This document shows, piece by piece, positions 36,796 to 46,577 of a DNA stretch of 64,000 nt (position 1 is its first letter; the number at the start of each line of letters is the position of its first letter). Origin of the DNA: Svornostia abyssi. GTDB lineage: Bacteria; Actinomycetota; Thermoleophilia; Solirubrobacterales; Solirubrobacteraceae. A model generated the notes under the pieces. The model saw only the letters and a program-made list of their open reading frames with translations. It had not been told where the DNA came from and did not search any database. The position numbers and the translations under genes were made by a program. The DNA is taken from the NCBI GenBank assembly GCA_024666565.1, contig CP088295.1, positions 1,612,001 through 1,676,000 of the forward strand, in the 5' to 3' direction.

Positions 36796-39312
36796 ATGTC
36801 GACGGCCTTGGGCGCGCCTGCGCGCCTCGTTCTCGCGGTAGCCGCGGGAGCACTTCTGCTGCTGGGGCTCGCCAGCAGCGCACATGCAGCCACGTACGCC
36901 CAGATGCAGGGCGCACAGCCGGGTGACACGCTCACCCTGAGTCCCTCGGTCACGCTCACGCCGGGGACCATCACGCAGGTCGGCGACAAGCTCGAGATCT
37001 CGGGTGCCACCGTCACGTACGGCGAGGCCGGCACCGGCGAGGGCGTCACCGCCGTCGCGACCGCCGACTCGCTCACGCTCACGGGCGGGTCCTTCACGTT
37101 CAAGGACAAGATCGCCACGGGCACGTTCACGCCCGACGCGGACGATCCCATGACCTTCGCGCTCGGTGACGGGGCCGCAGAGTCCACCGGCGCCCTCGTG
37201 CCCGCTCCGGCGGCCGCTCCGGCCGCGCTGCGCACGTTCGGCATCTCCAACGGGGAGGCCGAGGACGCCGCGCTGGGCCTGCTGCCCACGATCCCTGAGG
37301 ACAACGGGCCGAACTTCTACACGATCGACATCAACCTCAACGGCGGCACGGTCAACGTCAACCTGCGCCAGAAGCAGCGTCAGTCCAGCGGCGCGGTCGT
37401 TGAGACCGGCCGGGTGCTCGTCGTCGTCAACCCGACGAACCTGCGCTACCGCGTCGAGGTCATCAACTGGAAGTTCACCTTCGGCCCGAGCAACACCACG
37501 CTGAACGCCGTGGTGGCGGGCAACAGCATCCTCAACCCGTTCGAGTTCACCGGTGTCAGCGGCACGCTCACCGGCGAGGCGCAGCTGGTGAAGGGCGTGT
37601 GGCTCACGGGCGGCACGCTGAAGTGGGACAAGACCGGCTTCCACGTCGCGGGCAGCGTCCGCGTCGACTGCCAGGAGGGCAGCGTCAGCGCCGGCCTGAC
37701 CGGCGACATCGTCGACGGCGACGACTGGAAGTTCGCGGTCTCCGGCCAGACCAACGGTGGCTGCACGGTGACGAAGGACCTCAAGCTCCCGACGGGCGAC
37801 CTCACGGGCGAGATCAAGTCCGAGGCGGGTGCCCAGACCGGTCTGCTCGAAGTCGGTGGTGTGGTGCAGACCACGCTGCTGCCCGAGGGCGTCAACAACT
37901 GGGATGCGCGCTTCCGCTTCATCTACGACGGCACGGACGCGGGCAGCTACGTCGCGTTCTACGCGGCGGCCGGCATCGGCACCGCGCAGGGCAAGGTCAA
38001 CTTCGACGGCACCTTCGGGCTCGCCGCCGACTTCACGATCCCGTTCGGCCCGTCCAGCGTCGCCTTCGACGGTGACATCAACCGCACCACGCCCGGTGGC
38101 CCCGTCACGTACGACGTCGGCGGCTCGGCCAACATCGCGATCAACAGCAAGGCGAGCCTCGGTGGCAGCCTGCGCCTGACGAACACGAAGCTCACCCTCG
38201 CGGGTGACGTCACCCTGGCCTGCCCGGTGTCGGGCACGATCAAGGGCGGCGTCGCCGGGGAGATCCCGCTCTCGTCCTCGAAGGACTGGTCGATCGGCAT
38301 CTCCGGCGGTGCCGGCTCGGCGGGCTGCCAGGTCACGAAGGAGTTCGGCCTGGCCGCCGGTTCGGGCCTCGCGGGCTCGGTCAAGTCGGTCGGCGGGGTC
38401 GTGTCGGTCAGCGCCGACGCGAACGCCACGATCAACACGACGCTGGTCCCGACCAAGACGTCCTTCACCGCGGGCTTCAAGTTCGCGGCCTCGCAGGGCG
38501 CCTACAGCGTCGCGGTCAACGGCTCGACGCAGGGCGCGGGCTTCGCGGCCAACGTCGCGTCGGACGGCACGTTCGGCCTGTCCTTCAACCTGGACGATCT
38601 CGCCCTCGGCGGCGTGACGCTCGGCGCGAAGGGCACGATCAAGCGCGCCACGCCGGGTGGCGCGGTCGCCTACTCGATCAGCGGTTCGCTGGCCGGCCAG
38701 GCGAAGATCTACGAGAACCTGTACCTGCGCGGTGGCTCGCTGAGCATCGACAGCACGGGTGGCCTGAAGTTCAGCGGTACGGTGCGGCAGGTCTGCAACA
38801 CCGGCTACCTGGACGCGTCGGCGACGGGCATCATCGTCGACAGCCGCAACTGGGCGTTCGACGCCAAGGGCATCGCCTCGAACTGCACGATCGGCCGGGC
38901 CGCGAAGTTCAACGGCACGACGTTCTACGCGCAGATCAAGAGCGAGAACGCCAAGGTGCTCTACAACGCCGGCGTGCAGGCCACGCAGATCAACCTGTTC
39001 AGCACGTACGTGTTCCTCCTGGGGACCACGACCACGTACCTGACGAACGTCGGCGCCACGATCAGCAACACGTGCGACGGCTGCCAGGAGCAGAACAAGT
39101 TCCGCGTCTCCTTCGGCGGCACGGGCAACGCGCAGTTCCGCATCATCCTGCTGCCGGTGAAGATCTCGATCTCGCTCAGCGGCCAGGTGGACATCCGCGG
39201 TCAGAGCGTCCGGAAGGTCAGCCTCGCGCTGAACCGGAACCTCTTCGCGAGCCAGTTCGCGCAGAACCAGATCGAGATCGACACCGAGAAGGCGTTCACC
39301 ACGGCCACCTGA
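36796..39312 (+). CDS. Large secreted protein with three diverged ~170-aa repeats, unknown function
   Basis: 838 aa. Signal peptide ends ...LGLASSAHA. After an N-terminal region and a Pro/Ala linker, three repeats start at LTGGTLKWDKTGFHVAGSVR, LGGSLRLTNTKLTLAGDVTL and LRGGSLSIDSTGGLKFSGTV. Each has a beta-rich pattern, one Cys (VDCQEG, LACPVSG, VCNTGY), then about 35 residues later a second Cys (GGCTVTK, AGCQVTK, SNCTIGR), then an IKS or VKS turn. The paired Cys suggest one disulfide per repeat. The overall pattern (G-x-L/V alternation, few charges) suggests a long beta-solenoid or stacked beta-sandwich on the cell surface. No family recognised. Confidence 0.75.
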   Translation: MSTALGAPARLVLAVAAGALLLLGLASSAHAATYAQMQGAQPGDTLTLSPSVTLTPGTITQVGDKLEISGATVTYGEAGTGEGVTAVATADSLTLTGGSFTFKDKIATGTFTPDADDPMTFALGDGAAESTGALVPAPAAAPAALRTFGISNGEAEDAALGLLPTIPEDNGPNFYTIDINLNGGTVNVNLRQKQRQSSGAVVETGRVLVVVNPTNLRYRVEVINWKFTFGPSNTTLNAVVAGNSILNPFEFTGVSGTLTGEAQLVKGVWLTGGTLKWDKTGFHVAGSVRVDCQEGSVSAGLTGDIVDGDDWKFAVSGQTNGGCTVTKDLKLPTGDLTGEIKSEAGAQTGLLEVGGVVQTTLLPEGVNNWDARFRFIYDGTDAGSYVAFYAAAGIGTAQGKVNFDGTFGLAADFTIPFGPSSVAFDGDINRTTPGGPVTYDVGGSANIAINSKASLGGSLRLTNTKLTLAGDVTLACPVSGTIKGGVAGEIPLSSSKDWSIGISGGAGSAGCQVTKEFGLAAGSGLAGSVKSVGGVVSVSADANATINTTLVPTKTSFTAGFKFAASQGAYSVAVNGSTQGAGFAANVASDGTFGLSFNLDDLALGGVTLGAKGTIKRATPGGAVAYSISGSLAGQAKIYENLYLRGGSLSIDSTGGLKFSGTVRQVCNTGYLDASATGIIVDSRNWAFDAKGIASNCTIGRAAKFNGTTFYAQIKSENAKVLYNAGVQATQINLFSTYVFLLGTTTTYLTNVGATISNTCDGCQEQNKFRVSFGGTGNAQFRIILLPVKISISLSGQVDIRGQSVRKVSLALNRNLFASQFAQNQIEIDTEKAFTTAT

Positions 39313-39342
39313 CGCCGGGAGTGTTCCGGGGCTGAACCGGAC

Positions 39343-39498
39343 CCACCACCCACCGCTCGCCCATTCCCGCTGGGCGGGCGGTGCGGAGGCGGGTCCTCTC
39401 CACAGCGCCGGACGCTTCAGTCCGCCGCCGGCACGGATTGCCGGCGGACCCAGTCCACCAGCCCGCCGACCGCGAACGAGCACGCGGTCGGCGGGCTG
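39343..39498 (+). terminator. Series of hairpins after the secreted repeat protein
   Basis: A hairpin of CACCGCTCGCCC with GGGCGGGCGGTG, a partial stem around 39419-39448, and a perfect 15-bp stem (39459-39473 with 39484-39498, loop 10 nt). Together they should end transcription from 36796 before the tRNA genes. A TACACT hexamer (39513-39518) then provides a -10 for tRNA-Ser at 39532. Confidence 0.65.
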
Positions 39499-39531
39499 TG
39501 GCGTTTCACGGGTACACTCAGGCACTTGCCC

Positions 39532-39621
39532 GGAGAGGTGGCCGAGTGGCTGAAGGCACTCGCCTGCTAAGCGAGTATGGGGTTTATAGCTCCATCGCGG
39601 GTTCGAATCCCGCCCTCTCCG
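39532..39621 (+). tRNA. tRNA-Ser (GCU)
   Basis: 90 nt. Acceptor GGAGAGG/CCTCTCC with discriminator G; anticodon stem CTCGC/GCGAG with loop CTGCTAA, anticodon GCU; long variable arm. No encoded CCA. TACACT lies 13 nt upstream. Confidence 0.95.
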
Positions 39622-39628
39622 TGTCATT

Positions 39629-39744
<116 letters not shown>

Positions 39745-39809
39745 GCCGCGCTCGTGGCTGCGCGCGGGTACCAAGCGGGTACCAAGTGCGCCGAGGTAGG
39801 GTGCCCGTC

Positions 39810-40514
39810 GTGGGAGCTAGCGTGCCTGATCTGGAAGCCGAGTACCTGGCGGCGCTCGCTGACGCGGAAATCGAGCAGGAACGGGTCCGTCTCTACCTGA
39901 GCACGAAGCTCAGCTCTGACGGTGGCGCTGCGTACTGGCACATGCCGGGCGACGACCTCGTCGTCGCTGCCGACTTCCCAGAGGCGGGCCAGCTTGCGGA
40001 CGCCAATACGAACCGCGATCTGCATCGCATCGTCGCTCCAGCGGAGCCAGCCAACCTTGTGACATTCGCCGCACTCGTGCGCCACGAACTGGAGCATGCT
40101 CGCCAGTTCGACGCGCTCGGGCAGCCGATCTTCGAGTTCCAGCACTTCATCGAGCGCCAGGTGCTGGCGCGCCGCGCCGGGGGCTTGAACGGTTGCGCTG
40201 GCGGGTGGATCAACGCTGTGCCGACCGAGATGGACTGCAACGCGGCGGCGTCTGTGTTCATCGCCGGGCGGTTTTCTGGAGAGGACCTCGTCGCCCTGCG
40301 CGAAGGGGACAAGCGCAACCTGGGCTGCTCGCTTGTTGGGCCGGAGCCGTTCTCGACCCTCCCAAGTCGGATGGTGGCGTACGCGTTCTTCCATCGCGCA
40401 TGCGTCGAGTCCTTCGCGAAGGACCACGACCTTCTTGTCGCCGAGGTCTTGGACGGCTACCTGCCCGGTGCAGCCGCTCTGTGGGCGACGCTGGAACAGG
40501 GGCTGCGCGTCTAA
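39810..40514 (+). CDS. Putative zinc metallopeptidase-like protein (HExxH)
   Basis: 234 aa from GTG 39810; TAGGGT lies 7 nt upstream, so I prefer it to the GTG at 39786. The motif [13 protein letters not shown] near residue 94 is a clear HExxH, and [18 protein letters not shown] further on offers an acidic third ligand, an arrangement like ImmA/IrrE-type or other minigluzincin proteins. No signal peptide, so cytoplasmic. First gene of the candidate island, just after the attachment-like repeat. Could cleave a repressor or be a structural zincin; unproven. Confidence 0.55.
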   Translation: MGASVPDLEAEYLAALADAEIEQERVRLYLSTKLSSDGGAAYWHMPGDDLVVAADFPEAGQLADANTNRDLHRIVAPAEPANLVTFAALVRHELEHARQFDALGQPIFEFQHFIERQVLARRAGGLNGCAGGWINAVPTEMDCNAAASVFIAGRFSGEDLVALREGDKRNLGCSLVGPEPFSTLPSRMVAYAFFHRACVESFAKDHDLLVAEVLDGYLPGAAALWATLEQGLRV

Positions 40515-40576
40515 CACATCCTCGCTGCGCTACGGCAGCGAGCAGGAAACGCTCATCGGTCCTCGAACCCGACGTC

Positions 40577-41056
40577 GTGACTCCCGCGGCATCGACGGTT
40601 GAGGACTTCCTCGCTGCCCCGAAGCTGGTGCCCGTCGACGCGAACATGTCGTGGCGGACAAGGAACGTCCACATTCGCCACTGTCGGCTCCGCGTCGAGT
40701 CTGCCGGGCTCCGGGTCGGTGAACTGTTTCTGGTCTACAACGTCGCGGAGGCGAGGCACTGGTCCTTCAAGCTGCTGCGCGTCAGTTCGGAGGTCCTGCG
40801 CTGGGACTACGCCACACCACCTATGCGGCATCGGAATCCGTCTGCGTGCGGCCCTGATTTCCCGGCCGTCGTGCGAACCTTGGAGCACGAGCACATCTGG
40901 ACGGAGATGGCTGGGATGAACTGTGCCCGTCCGTTGAGCGATGGTGCCGGGCAAGACCACCGTCAGTCGCTCATGGCGTTCTGTGCGCGTGCGAAGATCG
41001 AGTTCAAGGCCCACTACCAAGCTCCGCCGCCGCTCGGCGAGCAGCTCACGCTGTGA
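40577..41056 (+). CDS. Unknown protein, DUF6978-like pattern
   Basis: 159 aa from GTG 40577; the frame is open further upstream but overlaps the HExxH gene without conservation. Visible features: RTRNVHIRHCRLRVESAGL, WSFKLLRVSSEVLRWDYATP, HRNPSACGPDFP and TLEHEHIWTEMAGMNCARPL. The His/Asn/Pro and H-x-H arrangement recalls the DUF6978 family, but the match is from memory of the pattern only. The TGA overlaps the next ATG (TGATG), so it is translated together with the DUF1828-like gene. Confidence 0.5.
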   Translation: MTPAASTVEDFLAAPKLVPVDANMSWRTRNVHIRHCRLRVESAGLRVGELFLVYNVAEARHWSFKLLRVSSEVLRWDYATPPMRHRNPSACGPDFPAVVRTLEHEHIWTEMAGMNCARPLSDGAGQDHRQSLMAFCARAKIEFKAHYQAPPPLGEQLTL

Positions 41057-41817
41057 TGGTTACTCCCTCAGACATAAAGGCAGCACTCGCTCGGTATCTC
41101 GCCGACGACGTTGACGTTGCGGCGTCCTCTGGAGATCGGACGGCGATCCTGACGCCCATGGAGTACCCCGATGGCGATGGCGTCGTGGTCTGGGTAAGCG
41201 AGGTCCAGCAGGGTGAATACGAGGTCTCGGACCTTGGCGAAGGCGACGCACGGCTTGTCGGCTGCGGCCCCGGCACGAAGGCCATCGGGCCGATCGCTGC
41301 TGGCATTGCTCGCCGGTTCGACGTCTCGTACGCGGAGGGGCCGATCGCGGCGCGCTGCGGCGTCGATGCCCTACCTGAGATTGCGTGGCGGGTTGCCCAG
41401 GCGTCGGCCGTGGTTGCGGAGGCCGTGACGTTCCACAAGCCTCAAGTCCCGAAAGAGGCGGCGTTCATCGACATGGTTGCTCAGGGCATGCGCTCGCAGC
41501 ATGCCGCGGTCGAGACCGACCGCCAGCTGTCCGGCGCTTCTGGGCACGAGTACACCGCGTCGATCTACCTTCCAGTCGGGGAGACCGTGATCGAACCGAT
41601 CACGGCCGATCGGGCCTGGAACAAGGCGGCTGCCGTCTATGTCCAGTTTGGTGATCTCGCGCGCGCGAACGGCTACCAGCTGGTATCGGTGCTCGACAAT
41701 CGTGACGGTCACGTGGCTGAGGATGTAGAAGAGCTGCTAGGGCAGGTGAGCTTCGTGGCGGAGTGGACGCGCTTCTCCGAGTGGTCGCGGACGATCGCGG
41801 ACGGCCGTCTCCCGTAG
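41056..41817 (+). CDS. DUF1828/DUF1829-like protein
   Basis: 253 aa. The N-terminal domain (AILTPMEYPDGDGVVVWVSE, then GEYEVSDLGEGDARL) matches the DUF1828 pattern: a beta-rich domain with a D-x-G turn. The C-terminal half (AAFIDMVAQGMRSQHAAVET, DRQLSGASGHEYTASIYLPV, then NKAAAVYVQFGDLARANGYQ) fits DUF1829. ATG 41056 overlaps the previous stop. Such pairs turn up on mobile elements; a role in defence or as a toxin-antitoxin-like unit is possible but not established. Confidence 0.55.
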   Translation: MVTPSDIKAALARYLADDVDVAASSGDRTAILTPMEYPDGDGVVVWVSEVQQGEYEVSDLGEGDARLVGCGPGTKAIGPIAAGIARRFDVSYAEGPIAARCGVDALPEIAWRVAQASAVVAEAVTFHKPQVPKEAAFIDMVAQGMRSQHAAVETDRQLSGASGHEYTASIYLPVGETVIEPITADRAWNKAAAVYVQFGDLARANGYQLVSVLDNRDGHVAEDVEELLGQVSFVAEWTRFSEWSRTIADGRLP

Positions 41818-41849
41818 CGGTAGGGGTAGGACCTTCGGCGACCGCTCTC

Positions 41850-42140
41850 GACGGGCGGCGCAAGCGTCACACGTACGGCACCGCCATGGCCGCCGCCGGT
41901 GCCCCGCTGCGCACCCTCCAGGGCTGGATGGGCCACAAGGACTGCGCCACCACCGAGAAGTACGCCGCGTTCGCACCCGATGACTCACAGGCCCGTGTGC
42001 TCGCTGAGCGCGCGTTCGGGGCTCGCGAGGTCGTTGTCGGCAAGCGGCGGCCTCGGTCCGGGGAGCCCGATCCTACGCTGCAGCGGGTGGACCCGTTCCG
42101 CATCGTGTTGAAGGGTTTCCGTCGAGGTGGTCCGCACTGA
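41850..42140 (+). pseudogene. C-terminal remnant of a tyrosine recombinase (integrase)
   Basis: Only the end of the catalytic domain is left: RHTYGTAMAAAGAPLRTLQG, WMGHKDCATTEKYAAFAP. It carries the RH of box II, the GH pair and the nucleophilic Tyr in TTEKYAAF. The upstream Arg and the N-terminal DNA-binding domains are missing; the frame upstream of 41850 is unrelated. Most likely the integrase that brought the island to tRNA-Arg, later deleted. No start codon of its own fits. Confidence 0.75.
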
Positions 42141-42456
42141 GGATGGCGGTCGTCGATCCCCCATCTTCGATGGCTACCGCGCGGCACTCACGTTCGGCGA
42201 ACTGACCGAGGACGGTGTGCCGATCGTGAACGGTTCGGTCGTGGTGTTCGAGGACGCGGAGCACGTCGCGCCGGGTGCGGCCGGGACGGCGCGCGCATTC
42301 GTAGCGGCTCCTGACTACCTGCCTCCATACGTGGCGTCTGGCCTTGAGTTCACGGTCAACGAGGGTCGTCGCGTTGTCGCTCGTGCGCGGGTTGCTGAGG
42401 TGCTTCGCGATGACACTGTGAATCGCTCCGGCTTCGTTGGAGGCTTGATCTCTTGA
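42127..42456 (+). CDS. EF-Tu domain-III-like small protein, 3' end replaced by IS sequence
   Basis: 109 aa as read. SPIFDGYRAALTFGELTEDG, then [18 protein letters not shown] and FTVNEGRRVVARARVAEVL follow the beta-barrel pattern of elongation-factor Tu C-terminal domains, found in small stand-alone proteins. From residue ~98 (NRSGFVGGLIS) the protein is encoded by the left inverted repeat of the IS3 element, so the native C-terminus is lost, though the barrel is nearly whole. Overlaps the integrase remnant by 14 nt. Confidence 0.5.
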   Translation: MVRTEDGGRRSPIFDGYRAALTFGELTEDGVPIVNGSVVVFEDAEHVAPGAAGTARAFVAAPDYLPPYVASGLEFTVNEGRRVVARARVAEVLRDDTVNRSGFVGGLIS

Positions 42457-42468
42457 GAGGATCGAGTT

Positions 42469-43685
<1,217 letters not shown>

Positions 43686-43716
43686 CAATCGCCTCCATCA
43701 AAGCCGGAGCGATTCA

Positions 43717-44014
43717 AGCCGACTTGGTAGCCCACGCTACCTGGGACGAGCGGCCAGGACGGCACCTTTGGACTCCCGGACCTCATCCGGTTCGCGATTC
43801 ACTAGCCGAGGTTGACGACAGCAGCACGCGCGGGAGTCGGCATCTCCGTCGGCGCGCCGAGCCGGCGAAGTGCGTCCGGCCTTCGATGGTGAGCCAGGCC
43901 GTTGTCCGACGTGGATGGCTTGCGCCATCTTCGCACCGTGCTATAGCGTCGCGAGCCGCTCGGTCTCCCAGCGCTGCTACTACCCACTGATGCTCCGTCC
44001 CGGAGAGGTCACAA
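43717..44014. other. 298-bp spacer after the IS, no gene supported
   Basis: No ORF with coding character in any frame. A TATAGC hexamer lies at about 43941 and GGAGAGG at about 44001-44007, the second giving a ribosome-binding site for the gene at 44015. May contain the lost 3' part of disrupted genes. Confidence 0.5.
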
Positions 44015-44497
44015 GTGCCCCCGAACGCCACCGTTCAGCAACTATTTGTGCGCTCTAACGTTCCTAATCACGGCCACTACGCGTTGCTCCTCAAAGCAGT
44101 TCTCGACGAGCAACGCGTGTCCGAGGAGTCGGTGCTCGCCGTGTCGATGGTCGAATTCTTCCGTAGGGCCGACGGCGTATCGATGGGGTCGGACACGATG
44201 CTGCTTGCAGTGTTCCCCGACAGCCTCAGTCTTGCCCACGAGAAGCGGAAGCTTCTAAGCAAGTCGATCGAAACCCGTGTGCAGTTCTTGAGAGACGTCG
44301 GAGCAGTTTCCAAAGACGAGCGCGAATGGCCGAACGGTCAAGGCGAGTTCGCAATACAAGCTCTGCTGCCCGACGGTGCTCCAATGTTCCGGATCGGCTG
44401 GGACTGGCTCCGGTCAGGCCCGGAGCCACGGACCCGAGAGACCGCCCTCAAAGAGCGTGACCGCATCCTTGCGGAGATCCGAGTCCTTGCGGCCTGA
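44015..44497 (+). CDS. Hypothetical island protein
   Basis: 160 aa from GTG 44015, with GGAGAGG 8 nt upstream, one of few clear Shine-Dalgarno starts here. A beta/alpha pattern: SVLAVSMVEFFRRADG, TMLLAVFPDSLSLAHEKRKL, then FLRDVGAVSKDEREWPNGQG, AIQALLPDGAPMFRIGWDW, and a final charged helix. No signal, no TM, one candidate family-free motif (FRIGWDWLR). Lower GC than the core genome. Function unknown. Confidence 0.6.
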   Translation: MPPNATVQQLFVRSNVPNHGHYALLLKAVLDEQRVSEESVLAVSMVEFFRRADGVSMGSDTMLLAVFPDSLSLAHEKRKLLSKSIETRVQFLRDVGAVSKDEREWPNGQGEFAIQALLPDGAPMFRIGWDWLRSGPEPRTRETALKERDRILAEIRVLAA

Positions 44498-44655
44498 CGT
44501 AGTCACTGCAGAGGCGCGCTAGGAAGCCGTACTTGGTCTGTTCTCTGACGACACCGCTTAGATTGTTGTCCCGTCGTTCAGCCTGCACGAGCACAGACGG
44601 GGATCGGCTGACCACACAAGCACGCAATACGGGTCCAGGGTACGGTTCGCGTCAT

Positions 44656-45828
44656 ATGAGGCGCTGTGGCCTCTTGGCGATCTCAGTTTCACTCTTGGTG
44701 GCCCTCGCGAGTTTGCCGCTTGCGACGACGGCGCAGGGTGCGACAGCACTCGTCCCAGAGACGATCTCGCCAGGCGCGCCGTTCACAATCTCGGTAACCG
44801 GAATGACGCCAAGCTCGGTTGGCAAGGTCAGCCTCTCCCCAAAGGCCAACTTGGGCGGGAACTGCTGCGGGATCGCGATCGATACGGAGATCCCCCTGGG
44901 TGCTGACGGGGCGGGATCTGCCAGCTTCGTTTGGCCGGCGCATTACCTCCGCTGTAGCGGCGGATCCAACTGCTCGTCGGTGCCGTGGAAGGACCAGGAG
45001 CGAGCGATCGTCTCCGTGTCCGATCCCGCATGGAGCTTTTTCGCGTTCGCGGAGACGACGGTGGTCTTATCACCGCCTCAGGCTGCACCGCCCGTAAGCC
45101 CGGCACCGCCAGATCCTGCGAGCACCGAGGTGGCAGCGACGGCCTCGTGCGCTAAGTTCGGGCTTGTCGGTGTGCGCGGCTCAGGAGAACCGAGCGGGTT
45201 CGGGAAGCCGGTCGACGCCTTTCGAGCCAATCTCCGGCAGCGGATCGGCGACTACGGAGCCAAGTTCTCCGAGTACGCCGTTCCGTACCCCGCAGTCAAG
45301 ATTAATCCGTGGGCGGCGTCACCAACGATTCGGCCGAATGGTCGTCTGTCGATTGTGTACCGCGACAGCGTCGCCGAAGGAGTCGCCAGCCTCAGCGCCC
45401 ATCTCGCTGACGTTGCGGGTAGATGCCCGACGCGCTTTCTGCTCGTCGGCTACTCACAGGGCGCACACGTGATCGGCAATCTCCTGGCATCAAGTCGCCT
45501 GCCTTCAAGCATTCGTGGCAAGCTCGTTGGGGTCATCTTTTTCAGCGACCCAAGATTCAACCCCGATGACGATGAGATAGACCTCCACGGGTCCTTCAGC
45601 CGCAAGTTCGACGGCATTCTGTCGGGTCGGCCTCGTGGTGACATTCGCCGACGGACAAGCACTTACCGGGTGGCGTCCTACTGTCGCGCACGTGACCGAG
45701 TGTGTCAGGGCCTTCAGGGAGCGATACCGAACAGCTTCGTCACGAACAAGGCTCATGTGCAGTACCACGGGACGTACGCAGTAGGAGCCGCAGAAGCGGC
45801 AGCAGCCTGGCTGCGCGCCGAGCGATAG
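44656..45828 (+). CDS. Secreted cutinase-family esterase
   Basis: 390 aa from ATG 44656 with signal peptide LLAISVSLLVALASLPLATT. Residues ~35-150 form a beta-rich Cys-containing domain (CCGIAID, CSGGSNCSS), then a Pro-rich linker (PPQAAPPVSPAPPDPAST). The cutinase domain has FGLVGVRGSGEPSGFG, nucleophile in LLVGYSQGAHVIGN, FFSDPRFNP, then the Asp/Cys motif SYCRARDRVCQG and His in KAHVQYHGTY. Catalytic Ser, Asp and His are all present. It would hydrolyse esters outside the cell (cutin, lipids or polyesters). Carried in the candidate island. Confidence 0.85.
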   Translation: MRRCGLLAISVSLLVALASLPLATTAQGATALVPETISPGAPFTISVTGMTPSSVGKVSLSPKANLGGNCCGIAIDTEIPLGADGAGSASFVWPAHYLRCSGGSNCSSVPWKDQERAIVSVSDPAWSFFAFAETTVVLSPPQAAPPVSPAPPDPASTEVAATASCAKFGLVGVRGSGEPSGFGKPVDAFRANLRQRIGDYGAKFSEYAVPYPAVKINPWAASPTIRPNGRLSIVYRDSVAEGVASLSAHLADVAGRCPTRFLLVGYSQGAHVIGNLLASSRLPSSIRGKLVGVIFFSDPRFNPDDDEIDLHGSFSRKFDGILSGRPRGDIRRRTSTYRVASYCRARDRVCQGLQGAIPNSFVTNKAHVQYHGTYAVGAAEAAAAWLRAER

Positions 45829-45857
45829 GGGCCACCGAACGCTGGGGCTCGGAAGTC

Positions 45858-46091
45858 CTAGCGCTTGTCGTTGCTCGGATTGACGGCGAGAAAGTACGTC
45901 AGGGTACCTCCGATTACGGGCCCGACTACAAGGAAGATCGGAAAGCCCAAGAGCAGCCACCCAAGCTCCTCGCCGGCGCTCGCGAGTAACTCGCTGGCCA
46001 GGCCATCGGACCGCCCGAATAGGACGGCTACCGCTCCGCCGAACACGACAACAAACAGGGATGTACCCCAAATACTCCAAGCGCCATTCAT
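45858..46091 (-). CDS. Small two-TM membrane protein
   Basis: 77 aa from ATG 46091. Two hydrophobic helices: WGTSLFVVVFGGAVAVLFG and LGFPIFLVVGPVIGGTLTYF, joined by an acidic loop (SDGLASELLASAGEELG). A longer start at 46124 is possible. Convergent with the cutinase gene. No family recognised. Confidence 0.55.
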   Translation of the reverse strand: MNGAWSIWGTSLFVVVFGGAVAVLFGRSDGLASELLASAGEELGWLLLGFPIFLVVGPVIGGTLTYFLAVNPSNDKR

Positions 46092-46481
46092 GGCTTCTCG
46101 CTGATTACTACCCCGGTGGCTCACTGGTATAGAGCGCCGTCAACGGCACGATGGCTGACTCGAGGGTCGCCGTCTCAAGACATGGCTACTCGTGACCCTC
46201 GACCAGTTCCCGCCGGATCTGCCGGAGCCGTGGCTCGCGCACTGCATTGACGAGCTCTCGACCTCTTAGCGGGTCCTCAACTGGGTAGGGTCCTCGGGCG
46301 CACCTAGGGCTGCTTTTCTGACCTCGCTCCGCACCCGCCTCCCCCGCGGCTCCAGCAGATCATTCCGATCGCTCACCATCCTAACCCGACACTGACGAAC
46401 TCCCGGAACCATGAGATTTTGGTGGAGTCTTTCTGACCTCCCTGGATCTGGGTCTCATCTGGTTTGACCTTCGTCCCCCGA
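46092..46481. other. Non-coding end of the island with a tRNA-like fragment
   Basis: No convincing ORF. 46111-46150 resembles the 5' half of a tRNA: GGTGGCTCACTGGTATAGAGCG gives a D-arm with GCTC/GAGC, but the anticodon arm does not fold and the T-arm is absent. An 8-bp stem CGAGGGTC/GACCCTCG lies at about 46160-46201. Two short copies of TTTCTGACCTC occur at about 46314 and 46429. Looks like debris from earlier integrations. Confidence 0.35.
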
Positions 46482-46530
46482 GGCGCGCTTCACGAACCCC
46501 TGCCAACGCGGGGGGTTCTTGTGTTTCAGG
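46482..46530 (+). repeat. Right direct repeat (attR-like)
   Basis: GGCGCGCT, AACCCCTGC, GGGGGGTTCTTG and a final AGG line up with 39697-39744 with about nine differences. Like the left copy it forms a terminator hairpin. Only the last ~7 nt of the tRNA are present. Confidence 0.55.
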
Positions 46531-46554
46531 CAGGAGCGCGGAGCGGAGCGTTCC

Positions 46555-46570
46555 GATAATAACTATTATC
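46555..46570 (+). promoter_or_regulatory. AT-rich palindrome overlapping a -10, in front of the glycosidase gene
   Basis: GATAATAACTATTATC is a perfect 7-bp inverted repeat with a 2-nt spacer, very AT-rich for this genome. TATTAT (46564-46569) inside it lies 8 nt before the ATG at 46578, the leaderless spacing. A repressor dimer here would cover the promoter. Confidence 0.55.
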
Positions 46571-46577
46571 TCGCGCC

